DNA from: Bradyrhizobium sp. Ash2021
Lineage (GTDB): Bacteria; Pseudomonadota; Alphaproteobacteria; Rhizobiales; Xanthobacteraceae
NCBI RefSeq assembly: GCF_031202265.1
Contig: NZ_CP100604.1
Coordinates: 6,802,501 to 6,866,500 of the forward strand
Reading direction: 5' to 3'
DNA length: 64,000 nt
The translations under genes were made by a program, and so were the position numbers. Positions 33,094-41,909 of the stretch are shown here, in pieces (the stretch's first letter is position 1; every line of letters starts with the position of its first letter). A model generated the notes under the pieces. It searched no databases and had not been told where the DNA came from. It saw nothing but the letters and a program-made list of their open reading frames with translations.

Positions 33094-33603
33094 ATGGCCG
33101 GGTTTCGCCGCGCGATGGACTATCTGTACTTGCTGTGCGTCGTCATCGGCTGCACGGCGCTGGTTTTGATTTCGGCGATCATTCCCTGGGCGGTGTTCAC
33201 CCGCTACGTGCTCAACAGCGCCGCATCCTGGCCCGAACCGCTCGCAGTTCTCCTGACCATCGTCGTGACCTTCATCGGCGCAGCCGCCGGATACCGGCTC
33301 AACCTGCATATGAATGTCGGCTACTTCGCCGACAAGCTGCCGGAAACAGGCCGTCGCCCGCTCGAGCTCCTTGTTCAGCTCCTGATGGCGCTGATCGCGA
33401 TCTTCATGATCGTCTGGGGCAGCCGGCTGGTAGAGGTGACCTGGTACAACACCATCGCGGATTTTCCGTTCCTGTCCGTCGGCGTCACGTACCTGCCGAT
33501 TCCGATCGGCGGGGTTTGCCTTTTGCTCTTCATCATCGAGCGCATTTTCCTTGGGATCCCGCTGGATCCGATCGCTCAACACCGGGAAGTCGCGGTCGAC
33601 TGA
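33094..33603 (+). CDS. TRAP transporter small permease (DctQ)
   Basis: The product is 169 residues from the ATG at 33094, which has GGGAGG upstream. It has four hydrophobic helices, and the FTRYVLNSAASWPEPLAVLL segment matches the DctQ signature. It lies between dctP and dctM with short gaps, in one operon. Confidence 0.92.
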   Translation: MAGFRRAMDYLYLLCVVIGCTALVLISAIIPWAVFTRYVLNSAASWPEPLAVLLTIVVTFIGAAAGYRLNLHMNVGYFADKLPETGRRPLELLVQLLMALIAIFMIVWGSRLVEVTWYNTIADFPFLSVGVTYLPIPIGGVCLLLFIIERIFLGIPLDPIAQHREVAVD

Positions 33604-33618
33604 CCCGGAGGAGCCATC

Positions 33619-34908
33619 ATGGATATTTTCATTCTGCTCACGACGATGCTGGTTTGCTTTCTGATCGGCATGCCAATCGCCTATTCGCTGGCGCTGGCGG
33701 CGATCGCAGGAGCTTTCTCGATCGGCATTCCACTGGAAGCGGTGATGCTGAAGATCTCCGACGGTGTCAGCAAGGTGGCGATGCTGACCATACCGTTCTT
33801 CGTGCTGGCGGGCGCGATCATGGCCGAAGGCGGCATGGCGCGGCGGCTGGTCGCGTTTGCCGACGTGCTGGTGGGATTGACGCGCCTGCGCGGTGGCCTC
33901 TCCATCGTCAACGTGCTGGCGACGACCTTCCTGAGCGGCATTTCCGGCTCAGCGGTCGCCGATACCTCGGCCATCGGCTCGGTGATGATCCCGCAAATGG
34001 AACGGGCCGGCTATCCCAGGGTGTTCGCGACCAACCTGACGATTACCGCTTCGGTTCAGGCATTGCTGGTTCCGCCAAGCCACAATGCGGTGCTGTACTC
34101 GCTCGCCACCGGCGGCACGATCTCGATCAGCGCCCTGTTCATGGCCGGCGTCTTCCCGGGCCTTTTGCTCGGCTTCTCCCTGATCATTCTTTGTCTCGTC
34201 ATCGCATACCGGAACGATCATCCGCGCGGCCAGACTGTGCCGGCAGAGGACGCGATCAGCATCGTCATCGACGCTGCCTGGGGTTTGGTGACGCTGGTCA
34301 TCATTCTCGGCGGCATTCTGGGCGGGATCTTCACGGCCATTGAAGCCGGGGCCGTCGCCTGCATCTGGGCGTTCTTCGTGACCATGTTCATTTATCGCGA
34401 CTATCGCTGGCGCGACCTGCCCGTGCTGCTGCACCGGACCCTGCGCACGGTCGCGATGGTGCTGACGCTGATCGCCTGTGCCTCAAGCGTCGGCTACATC
34501 ATGGCGCTGACACAGATGCCCGCCAAGATGACGGCATTCTTCCTTTCGATCTCCAGCAACAAATACGTCATCCTGTTTCTGATCAACATCCTGCTGCTGG
34601 TGCTCGGCACCCTCGTCGACATGGCGCCATCGATCCTGATCGCGACGCCGATCCTGCTGCCGGTAATGGCGAACTTCGGCGTCGATCCCGTCCATTTCGG
34701 CATGATCATGCTGCTCAACCTCGGCATCGGACTGTGCCACCCGCCGGTCGGAGCGATCCTGTTCGTCGGCTGCGCGGTCGGCAAGGTCACAATCGAGCAG
34801 GTGATGCGGAAGATCTGGCCGTTTTACGCGGTGATGTTCTTCGTCCTGATGTGTGTGACCTATTTGCCGGAAATATCGCTTTGGCTGCCCCGGCACATGA
34901 TGCGGTAG
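33619..34908 (+). CDS. TRAP transporter large permease (DctM)
   Basis: The 429-residue product has about 12-13 membrane helices. DctM landmarks are visible: TTFLSGISGSAVADTSAIGS, VPPSHNAVLYSLATGG and FGMIMLLNLGIGLCHPPVGA. It forms the sodium-coupled translocation channel with DctQ. It is 15 bp after dctQ. Confidence 0.94.
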   Translation: MDIFILLTTMLVCFLIGMPIAYSLALAAIAGAFSIGIPLEAVMLKISDGVSKVAMLTIPFFVLAGAIMAEGGMARRLVAFADVLVGLTRLRGGLSIVNVLATTFLSGISGSAVADTSAIGSVMIPQMERAGYPRVFATNLTITASVQALLVPPSHNAVLYSLATGGTISISALFMAGVFPGLLLGFSLIILCLVIAYRNDHPRGQTVPAEDAISIVIDAAWGLVTLVIILGGILGGIFTAIEAGAVACIWAFFVTMFIYRDYRWRDLPVLLHRTLRTVAMVLTLIACASSVGYIMALTQMPAKMTAFFLSISSNKYVILFLINILLLVLGTLVDMAPSILIATPILLPVMANFGVDPVHFGMIMLLNLGIGLCHPPVGAILFVGCAVGKVTIEQVMRKIWPFYAVMFFVLMCVTYLPEISLWLPRHMMR

Positions 34909-35001
34909 AGACCTGGCTCTCTTGCGAAAGCTAAGGAAAAGCGCCAGCATCGCCGGCCAGAAGCGCATCCGCGCCAGCTCCGCCAAGAAAGGGCACCTGC
35001 C

Positions 35002-35688
35002 GTGAAGATCGTCGATCTCAGCCGTGAACTCTATCACCGCACCCCGAGCTATCCGGGCCATCCCCCTGTCATGCACGGCATGTGGAAGAACCACGAGGAA
35101 GCGCTCGCCGAATCCAAAAACGTCTACGGGCTTTCGTCGATGTTCATCTCGATGCCCGACCATGCCGGCACCCACATCGATGCGCCCAGGCATTTCGGCA
35201 AGAGCGGCATCCCGATCAACGAATACCCACTGGAAAAATGTATCGTGCCGGGCATCTGCGTCGACCTGCGCCACATCGCGCCACGCGCCGAGATCACGCC
35301 CTCCGATCTCGAAGCGGCGGTGAAGAAGGCGGGAGTGCCGGTGCCGAAGGCAGGAACAGTCCTGCTCTGCACCGGCCACCATGAGCGAACCTTCCCTCGC
35401 AAGGAATATTCGACCGACAATTCCGGCGTGAATGTCGCCGCCACCGAGTGGCTGGCCGGGCAAGGCGTCGTGCATTTCGGCATCGATTCGATGCGGCCAG
35501 GGCCCGACAGCGACGTGAACCTGCTCGTTCACAAGGCTTGCCTCGACCTGGATATCACCCACATAGAAAGCCTGTGCAATCTCGAAGCGCTGCTCGGCAA
35601 GGGCAAGTTCACCTTCATCGGCCTGCCGATGAAGTGGCGAGAGGGCACGGCTTCCCCGATCCGCGCCGTGGCGGTATTTGACATATGA
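35002..35688 (+). CDS. Cyclase-family metal-dependent hydrolase
   Basis: The 228-residue product has the cyclase/kynurenine formamidase signature: a metal-binding MPDHAGTHIDAPRHFG, an early VDLSRELYHRTPSYPGHP and the IDSMRPGPDSD segment. No signal peptide is seen. It follows the TRAP genes, so it probably acts on the imported compound, by hydrolysing an amide or lactone/ester. The gene ends overlapping the open frame of the next gene, whose true start is 38 bp downstream. Confidence 0.85.
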   Translation: MKIVDLSRELYHRTPSYPGHPPVMHGMWKNHEEALAESKNVYGLSSMFISMPDHAGTHIDAPRHFGKSGIPINEYPLEKCIVPGICVDLRHIAPRAEITPSDLEAAVKKAGVPVPKAGTVLLCTGHHERTFPRKEYSTDNSGVNVAATEWLAGQGVVHFGIDSMRPGPDSDVNLLVHKACLDLDITHIESLCNLEALLGKGKFTFIGLPMKWREGTASPIRAVAVFDI

Positions 35689-35725
35689 AGTTGAAGTTGT
35701 CGCGACACGGGTCGGGAGAAACCTA

Positions 35726-36736
35726 ATGCTTGATAAGATATCCAATCGCCTGTCGCGCCGCGAGATGCTGCGGGCCACCGGCCTCCTGGCCGGCGCGGTT
35801 GCCGCCTCCAGCCTCGGGCTGGCGCCCGCGAGGGCGGCCGGCTATCCCGAGCGCCCGATCAAGATCATTGTGCCGTTTGCGCCGGCCGGACCCACCGACA
35901 TCATGGCGCGTATTCTAGGTCAGCATCTGGGCGATGCGCTGGGCGGCACGGCCGTTGTCGAGAACAAGCCCGGCGCCGGTGGCAATATCGGGATCGGCAC
36001 CACGGCCCACGCCGAGCCGGACGGCTATACGCTGTTGATCACCTCGAGCGCGTACGTCGTCAATCCCGGCCTGTACGCAAAGATCCCATACGATCCCTAC
36101 AAGGATTTCGCACCGATCGCGGAGCTTGGCACCTCGCCCAACGTGATTCTGGTTGATCCCAAACTCGGCGTGAATTCGATTGCCGACTTGATCAAGCGTG
36201 CCAAGGCCAATCCGAACGAACTCAACTATGCCAGTCCAGGCATCGGGACGACACCGCATCTTTCGGGCGAGTTGCTCAAGATCGTCTGCGGGATCGAGAT
36301 GACCCATGTGCCGTACTCCGGCGCGGGTCCGGCGATCCAGGCGATCCTCAGCGGCACCACGCAGGTGGCCTGCGCCGCCCTGCCGCCGGCACACCCGCAT
36401 ATCGAATCCGGTGCGCTGAAGGCGCTGGCCGTGACCGGCGCGCACCGCTGGTTCGACCTGCCCGACGTGCCGACGATGATCGAACTCGGCTACAAGGATT
36501 TCATCTCCGACACCTTCCAGGGCTTTCTGGCGCCGGTGAAGACGCCGGCGGCCATTGTCGAGCTGCTGTCGAACAAATCGATCGAAATTCTAAAGACGCC
36601 GAAGATCGCCGAGCAGTTGCGCAACAACGGCTTCGAGGTGATCGCCAATGGACCGGACGGCATGCGCAAGCGCATCGAGGACGAAGTGCCGAAATGGCGA
36701 GAAATCGTCGCCAAAGCCGGCATCAAGCCGGTTTAA
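35726..36736 (+). CDS. Bug-family (TctC-like) periplasmic binding protein
   Basis: The product is 336 residues from the ATG at 35726 with a GGGAGA site. It has a Tat-type signal (SRREMLRATGLLAGAVAASS) and the tripartite tricarboxylate receptor fold: YPERPIKIIVPFAPAGPTDI, NKPGAGGNIG, DGYTLLITSS and VPYSGAGPAIQAILSG. No TctAB membrane genes are present, a common situation for Bug proteins. It sits between the cyclase and the amidohydrolase. Confidence 0.92.
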   Translation: MLDKISNRLSRREMLRATGLLAGAVAASSLGLAPARAAGYPERPIKIIVPFAPAGPTDIMARILGQHLGDALGGTAVVENKPGAGGNIGIGTTAHAEPDGYTLLITSSAYVVNPGLYAKIPYDPYKDFAPIAELGTSPNVILVDPKLGVNSIADLIKRAKANPNELNYASPGIGTTPHLSGELLKIVCGIEMTHVPYSGAGPAIQAILSGTTQVACAALPPAHPHIESGALKALAVTGAHRWFDLPDVPTMIELGYKDFISDTFQGFLAPVKTPAAIVELLSNKSIEILKTPKIAEQLRNNGFEVIANGPDGMRKRIEDEVPKWREIVAKAGIKPV

Positions 36737-36838
36737 CCGGATCAAGATTGCGCGACACGTCCGACGTACCGTCTTGCCGGCCGCCTCTGGTATACCTTAG
36801 GTTGCTTCCATAAAAACAATGCCAGGGAGGCGATCGTC

Positions 36839-37939
36839 ATGACTACACGCCGTAATTTCCTGAAAGCCGGCACAGCAGCGGCCGCCACCGGAATCGTCTT
36901 TTGTGGCTGCGGTTTGCTGCACAGCGCGCACGCCCAGCAACCGACCCGTCAGAAACTCCCCGTCAAGGTCGGCGGCAAGCAGATCAAGACCATCGACATT
37001 CACGCGCATTGCCAGTTCCGCGAGGCTGGCGCGCTGCTCGGCGCCGATGGCCCCAAACTCCAGCTACCCCCGGTCAACGGCGCAGAGGAAGCCTTCCTCG
37101 AGATCGACAAGCGCCTCGCTGCCATGGATTCGCAGGCCGTCGATATGGAGGTGCTGTCGATCAACCCCTTCTGGTACGACCGCGAGCGTGATCTCGCCGG
37201 GCAGATCGTGAAGATCCAGAACGAAAAGCTGGCCGAACTCTGCGCCTCGAAGCCCGATCGGTTCGCAGCCTTCGCCTCGCTTACCCTGCAGGCCCCCGAT
37301 CTCGCCGTGCAAGAACTCGAGACTGCGGTGAAAAAGCAGGGATTGAAGGGCGCCGCGATCGGCGATGTGGTGAACGGCGTCGAATTCTCCGATCCGAAGT
37401 TCTACCCGGTATGGGCCAAGGCTGAGGAACTCGGCGTGCCCCTGTTCATCCATCCGCAGGGCGTGCCTGAACTCAACAAGCGGCTTTCCGGCAACGGCTG
37501 GCTCGCCAATACGATCGGCAATCCCCTGGGCACGGCGATGGCGCTGTCGCACCTGATTTTCGAGGGAACGTTGGATCGCTTTCCCGGCCTGAAAGTGATT
37601 GGTGCGCATGGCGGCGGCTTCCTGCCGTCCTATGCCGACCGCTCGGACCATGCCTGTCTGGTTGGCCCGAAGGGCTGCAACCCCGACGTCAAGCTCAAGA
37701 AGCCGCCGACGGAATATCTCAAGCAGATCTATTTCGACTCGCTGATCTTCTCGCCCGAGGCGATCCGCCATCTGGTGACCCAGGTCGGCGCCAGCCAGAT
37801 CGTGCTGGGCAGCGACTATCCCTATCCCTGGCAGTTACAGCCGGTCGACCACATCTTCGCCTCTAAATCGCTCAGCGACGACAACAAGGCCGATATTCTC
37901 GGCCGAACCGCGGCAAAGCTGCTCAACTTCACGGCGTAG
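36839..37939 (+). CDS. Tat-exported amidohydrolase (ACMSD-like), paralogue 1
   Basis: The 366-residue product begins with a twin-arginine signal (TTRRNFLKAGTAAAATGIVF) that contains an FCGCG motif, unusual within a Tat hydrophobic core. The mature part is an amidohydrolase-2 barrel: metal ligands at IDIHAHC and LFIHPQG, then VIGAHGGGFLPSY and VLGSDYPYP near the end. The family includes decarboxylases acting on aromatic acids. Export to the periplasm is unusual for it. It is very similar to 46650-47738. It follows a Bug-family gene, and so does that paralogue (divergently). Confidence 0.9.
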   Translation: MTTRRNFLKAGTAAAATGIVFCGCGLLHSAHAQQPTRQKLPVKVGGKQIKTIDIHAHCQFREAGALLGADGPKLQLPPVNGAEEAFLEIDKRLAAMDSQAVDMEVLSINPFWYDRERDLAGQIVKIQNEKLAELCASKPDRFAAFASLTLQAPDLAVQELETAVKKQGLKGAAIGDVVNGVEFSDPKFYPVWAKAEELGVPLFIHPQGVPELNKRLSGNGWLANTIGNPLGTAMALSHLIFEGTLDRFPGLKVIGAHGGGFLPSYADRSDHACLVGPKGCNPDVKLKKPPTEYLKQIYFDSLIFSPEAIRHLVTQVGASQIVLGSDYPYPWQLQPVDHIFASKSLSDDNKADILGRTAAKLLNFTA

Positions 37940-38002
37940 CGGGCAAGCGCGCTCAGCGTGTCCCGTTCACGATCGAATGCGGCGCCAATCTCTTATCCGC
38001 GG

Positions 38003-38257
38003 TCAGTACAACCTGACGGTCCGGATTTCATTCGTCGGCTGGGCGAGCCGCGTCGGCGGCGCGAGGTCCGGCACAAAATCGGTGCCGACAAATTCGGCCT
38101 GGGCGGTTTCCGATATCCATTTCGACGCGTTCGGGTGGCTGACCGCCAAACCAATCAGCGCGATCACGACAAGGATGGGCAGAACGGCGAATTTAATGTC
38201 CCAGCCACGATACGAGCTTCGGTCGTCGCGGGGTGGTCTGTCGAGCGAGCCGTGCAT
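38003..38257 (-). CDS. Small membrane protein (84 aa), unknown
   Basis: The second in-frame ATG (38257) has GGAGG 5 nt upstream and is preferred to 38269. One transmembrane helix (IKFAVLPILVVIALIGLAVS) separates a short charged start from a ~45-residue exported tail (ISETAQAEFVGTDFVPDLAP). No family recognised. Confidence 0.6.
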   Translation of the reverse strand: MHGSLDRPPRDDRSSYRGWDIKFAVLPILVVIALIGLAVSHPNASKWISETAQAEFVGTDFVPDLAPPTRLAQPTNEIRTVRLY

Positions 38258-38410
38258 GGTGGCCTCCATATTGCGGGTGTGTTCCGCTGAGCATCAGCTA
38301 CCGCAATGCACGCACAGCCGGTGTGAGTTGCCTCACACGTTCTCCCCGTTCACCTGTTCGTGAGATGATCCGCCGGCGTGCCGACAAGCGAAGGCGCAAT
38401 CGGTGGCGCG

Positions 38411-39163
38411 CTATTCGCCGTCGTCGCCCGGCCCGGAATCGACCAGCGCCTGCAGCGGCTCGGCCTTCAGCACGACGATGGCGCCATGTTCAAGCCGCAC
38501 CCAGTCGCGCGCTGCCCAGGATCGCAGCTGCTTGTTGATGCTTTCCCGCGTCATGCCGACCATCTCGCTGATTTCCTGCTGGGTGATCGCGATGGTGCGG
38601 CCCTGCGGTTCAAGCTTGTGTTTTTCGGTGAGCCGAAGCAATGCGCTGGCCAGACGCCCCGGCAGGTTCTGGAGGATAACCTGTTCGACCTGGTCGCTGG
38701 TCCAGCGCAGCCGCGTGCACAATAATTCAATCAACTTCATCGCGAGCGTCGGCTGGCTGCGCACAAAGGGAATGAATTCGCGACGATCGATGATGAAGAG
38801 TTCGCAGTTGGTATTGGCGGTGCAATCGGCCGACCGCGGCTGCCCGTCGAGCAGCGCGATTTCACCGAAGATCTCGCCAGCCCCGATCAGGTTCAGGATA
38901 GCATTGCGGCCATCCGGTGAAGAGATGCTGATCTTCACGGTGCCGGAGATCACCGCAACCAGGCTGTTGCCCGGATCCCCCTTGGAAAAGATCGTGGCTC
39001 CCCGCTTCAGTGTTGTATGCTTGGCGTAGCGGCAGAGCTGATCGAATGCTTCGGGCTCAAGATCGGCGAAATACGGATGCTTGCGCAGGACGGACAATTT
39101 GCTGGATGCAACCGGCCGAGAGGCAGCAGCTTTTCCGTCCGCAGGCACGCCGGTCATGACCAT
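38411..39163 (-). CDS. Crp/Fnr-family transcriptional regulator
   Basis: A cyclic-nucleotide-type beta-barrel (IFSKGDPGNSLVAVISGTVK, GEIFGEIALLDGQPRSADCT) is followed by a Crp-type winged helix (TQQEISEMVGMTRESINKQL). The PRSADC segment replaces the cAMP-binding RxS/T environment only partly, so a nucleotide ligand is possible. No N-terminal cysteine cluster is seen, so it is not an Fnr oxygen sensor. The start is uncertain: in-frame ATGs occur at 39298, 39181, 39163 and 39157, none with a strong ribosome site. Confidence 0.85.
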   Translation of the reverse strand: MVMTGVPADGKAAASRPVASSKLSVLRKHPYFADLEPEAFDQLCRYAKHTTLKRGATIFSKGDPGNSLVAVISGTVKISISSPDGRNAILNLIGAGEIFGEIALLDGQPRSADCTANTNCELFIIDRREFIPFVRSQPTLAMKLIELLCTRLRWTSDQVEQVILQNLPGRLASALLRLTEKHKLEPQGRTIAITQQEISEMVGMTRESINKQLRSWAARDWVRLEHGAIVVLKAEPLQALVDSGPGDDGE

Positions 39164-39423
39164 CTGAAATTTGCCTATCATCGGCGCAAATTGGATGCAG
39201 GGGCGAGCCAGGAGCCCCAGTCCGCAGCGCTTGAGGAACTTATACCTTCGCAGGGGGCCCCCAGCAAGAAAGGCCTCGAACAAATCCCGGCCTTTCAATC
39301 GGCTGCTCGCAAGAGGTGAGTACGATTGCTTTACAATTTTCGATAAGTGTGACGGGTTCCCACGCTGTCGGATCAGGTCCGGGCCATTTCAAATGAGCGG
39401 CACCAGAAATGCCCGGTCTAGGG

Positions 39424-39597
39424 CTAACTCGCTACCTCAGCAGCCGTTTTTGCGACACTGTCGGATTGCGGACGAGACTGCAGGACCGGATTTGGGCAGA
39501 GCATGAGAAGACCCATGTGGTCGATCCCCTCATGCTCGAAGTGCTCGATCTGCAGCTCATGGCTTGCGTCCACATTGGTGCCGACTGTTGTCCTCAT
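39424..39597 (-). pseudogene. C-terminal remnant of the unknown family found at 41472-41861
   Basis: The frame reads VGTNVDASHELQIEHFEHEG then GLLMLCPNP. It aligns with VGDNIDTTHELHVRNFVYNG and GLHMLCPNS at the end of the gene on the other side of the P450. The rest of that gene is missing or scrambled here, and an upstream stop blocks extension. It is therefore a degraded second copy flanking the P450. Confidence 0.6.
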
Positions 39598-40057
39598 GGG
39601 CCCGCAGATTTTCAGAGCGTCGATTTGACGCGACTACCTCGGCCAATTGATGGCGAAGTTGCTTGGGGATGCCCCCGGGATGCTTTTCCCGGATGCCGTA
39701 CCCCTCTGCCAGACCGTACGCGTCCGCCCAATTCGTGGGCCTCCACGACCAACACCTTGGCAAGCAGTCCGGATTTTCAGGGGCCACTGGTCCGTTCAAG
39801 TTCAGCGAACCTCGTCGCCGTTGACGCGATACGTGGCGCGCCGAACAGCGCATTGACGTTGTTTTGTGGTCTTCGCTGTAAATCCCGGCCATGCTTCCTC
39901 TCGCGTTGTTAGCCGACCGAGGTGCAATTCCAGCCGAACTTTTCGACAAGGGAAGACCTATCGAACCCATCGCGCATCGCTGTTCTTGATCGAGCGCCTC
40001 CTCCCAAAGGTCGTAGATTTCTATTGTACAACCACAACTTTTCGTGCCAAAAATTTG

Positions 40058-41446
40058 ATGATGTCGATGCAGACCCTCGATGTTGCCGCGATCTTGCCAG
40101 CGCAAATACGCCGGGCGCGCCGCAATACGCTGGCGCATATTCCCGGCAACGAGGGATGGCCGCTCATCGGCCGGACGCTGAACGTCCTTGCCGATCCCAA
40201 GGGCGAGGTCGAGCGAATGGCCGCGAAATACGGCCCGGTCTACCGCACCCGGATGCTTGGCGAGACCGGCGTCTGCCTCCTCGGGCCCGAAGCGAACGAA
40301 TTCGTACTGTGCGACCAGACCAAATTGTTCTCGTCGGCCCTCGGCTGGGGCACCTTGCTTGACCGGTTGTTTCCGCGCGGGTTGATGCTGCTCGATTTCG
40401 AAGAGCATCGCCTGCACCGGCGTACGATCTCCGTTGCCTTCAAGGCCGAGTCCATGAAGTCCTATCTGACGGAACTTGACGCCGGCATCGCGGCGCAAGT
40501 CGCGCGCTGGCGCAGTCGGCCGGGACCAACGCTTATCTATCCCGAGATAAAGCAGCTCACATTCGATCTTGCGGCAACGTCGTTTCTTGGCCCCGATACC
40601 GGCCGCGAGATGGACGACGTCAAGTGCGCCATCAGCGACATGGTCGCAGCCGCGGTAGCGCCGATCCGAAAGCCGTGGCCGGGCACGAAGATGGCGCGTG
40701 GCGTCAGGGCGCGGGCCCATATCGTCGGCTATTTCTCCGCGGAGGTCTCGAGACGCCGCGCCCTCGACGGGGAGGATCTGTTTTCGCAGCTATGCCGCGC
40801 GACAGACGAGAACGGCGCCCTGTTGTCGACGCAAGACATCATCGATCATATGAGCTTCATGATGACGGCCGCGCATGACACGCTGACGTCATCATTGACT
40901 AGTCTTGTCTATTTTCTCGCCACCAATCCGCAGTGGCAGTCGGCATTACGCGGCGAGGTAACCTCGCTTGGGTTATCTGCCACGCAACCGCTCGCCTACG
41001 AGAAGCTGGCGGCGCTGCCCCAGACCGAAATGGCCTTCAAGGAGGCGATGCGAATATTGCCGCCGGTGCCCTCGGTTGCCCGCCGTGCGACCCGCGACTT
41101 TACGTTCGGTGGCTACACCATCCCCGCCGGCACGCTGCTCGGAATAAACCAGCTCTACACCCACCATATGACCGAGCACTGGCCCGAGCCGGACCGGTTC
41201 GATCCGACCCGGTTCACTGATGCGGCGCAGCGGGACCGGCAACGCTACGCCTATCTGCCGTTTGGCGGCGGCGCACATATGTGCCTCGGGCAGCATTTTG
41301 CCTATATGCAGGCGAAATGCTTTGCCCGGCACTTTCTGCAGAACCTGACGGTGTCGCTCGAACCCGGCTATCGGCCGGCCTGGCAGATGTGGCCAATCCC
41401 AAAGCCGAAAGACGGGTTGCGAGTTACCCTTGGGTTGGCGGGCTAA
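40058..41446 (+). CDS. Cytochrome P450
   Basis: The 462-residue soluble P450 has all key motifs: the I-helix oxygen-binding region (MMTAAHDTLTSSL), ExxR in KEAMRILP, and the haem-thiolate loop FGGGAHMCLGQHFA with the axial cysteine. There is no membrane anchor. Three in-frame ATGs cluster at 40058, 40061 and 40067, with no strong ribosome site. No ferredoxin or reductase gene is adjacent. Neighbours are a small unknown gene (41472) and a remnant of the same family (39424). Substrate unknown; the ERMAAKYGPVYRTRMLGE start resembles CYP120/CYP26-like sterol or retinoid-type P450s, a low-confidence guess. Confidence 0.93.
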   Translation: MMSMQTLDVAAILPAQIRRARRNTLAHIPGNEGWPLIGRTLNVLADPKGEVERMAAKYGPVYRTRMLGETGVCLLGPEANEFVLCDQTKLFSSALGWGTLLDRLFPRGLMLLDFEEHRLHRRTISVAFKAESMKSYLTELDAGIAAQVARWRSRPGPTLIYPEIKQLTFDLAATSFLGPDTGREMDDVKCAISDMVAAAVAPIRKPWPGTKMARGVRARAHIVGYFSAEVSRRRALDGEDLFSQLCRATDENGALLSTQDIIDHMSFMMTAAHDTLTSSLTSLVYFLATNPQWQSALRGEVTSLGLSATQPLAYEKLAALPQTEMAFKEAMRILPPVPSVARRATRDFTFGGYTIPAGTLLGINQLYTHHMTEHWPEPDRFDPTRFTDAAQRDRQRYAYLPFGGGAHMCLGQHFAYMQAKCFARHFLQNLTVSLEPGYRPAWQMWPIPKPKDGLRVTLGLAG

Positions 41447-41471
41447 GTGGTTAGCCCGCCCCGGAAATACA

Positions 41472-41861
41472 TCATGTCAGATCCGAATTCGGGCAAAGCA
41501 TGTGAAGGCCGATGTAGAGCTGCCCGTTATACACAAAGTTCCTGACATGGAGCTCGTGGGTCGTATCGATGTTGTCGCCGACCTTCAGCATCATCGGCAT
41601 GGGCGACGCTGATCTGAAGTTGGTGGAAATGATTTCGGTGAGACGGTTCTGGATCGGCTCCGGTATCCCTCCGGCGTCCGCTTCCCAGTTCGTATATTCA
41701 CCCGCTTGCGGAGTCGTAAGTTTAACAAACTTTCCAAAGGAATATGGCCCGTACTGACTCTCAAGGTCCCTGAATTTCTTCGCCGTCGCAGCAACGTTCT
41801 CCGGGCTGCTTAGTTCATTCATCAATTTCTCAAATTTTCCGCCATAGACAATTCCACCCAT
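41472..41861 (-). CDS. Hypothetical protein (129 aa), convergent with the P450
   Basis: The internal ATG at 41861 has GGAG 7 nt upstream and is preferred to 41873. The protein (GGIVYGGKFEKLMNELSSPE, then KFRDLESQYGPYSFGKFVKL and THELHVRNFVYNGQLYIGLH) has no signal peptide and no family I recognise. A degraded copy lies on the other side of the P450, suggesting a functional link. Confidence 0.6.
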   Translation of the reverse strand: MGGIVYGGKFEKLMNELSSPENVAATAKKFRDLESQYGPYSFGKFVKLTTPQAGEYTNWEADAGGIPEPIQNRLTEIISTNFRSASPMPMMLKVGDNIDTTHELHVRNFVYNGQLYIGLHMLCPNSDLT

Positions 41862-41909
41862 GATCCACTCCATAAATAAGCGACGCTAAATGCCGCGGTT
41901 GTAACAATG

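Noticed and set aside
34483..35778. 431-codon leftward open frame
   Set aside because: It lies antisense to the end of dctM and the cyclase gene, both of which have clear family motifs.
39557..40720. 387-codon leftward open frame over the P450 start
   Set aside because: The P450 reading has all catalytic motifs; this frame has none and is a shadow.
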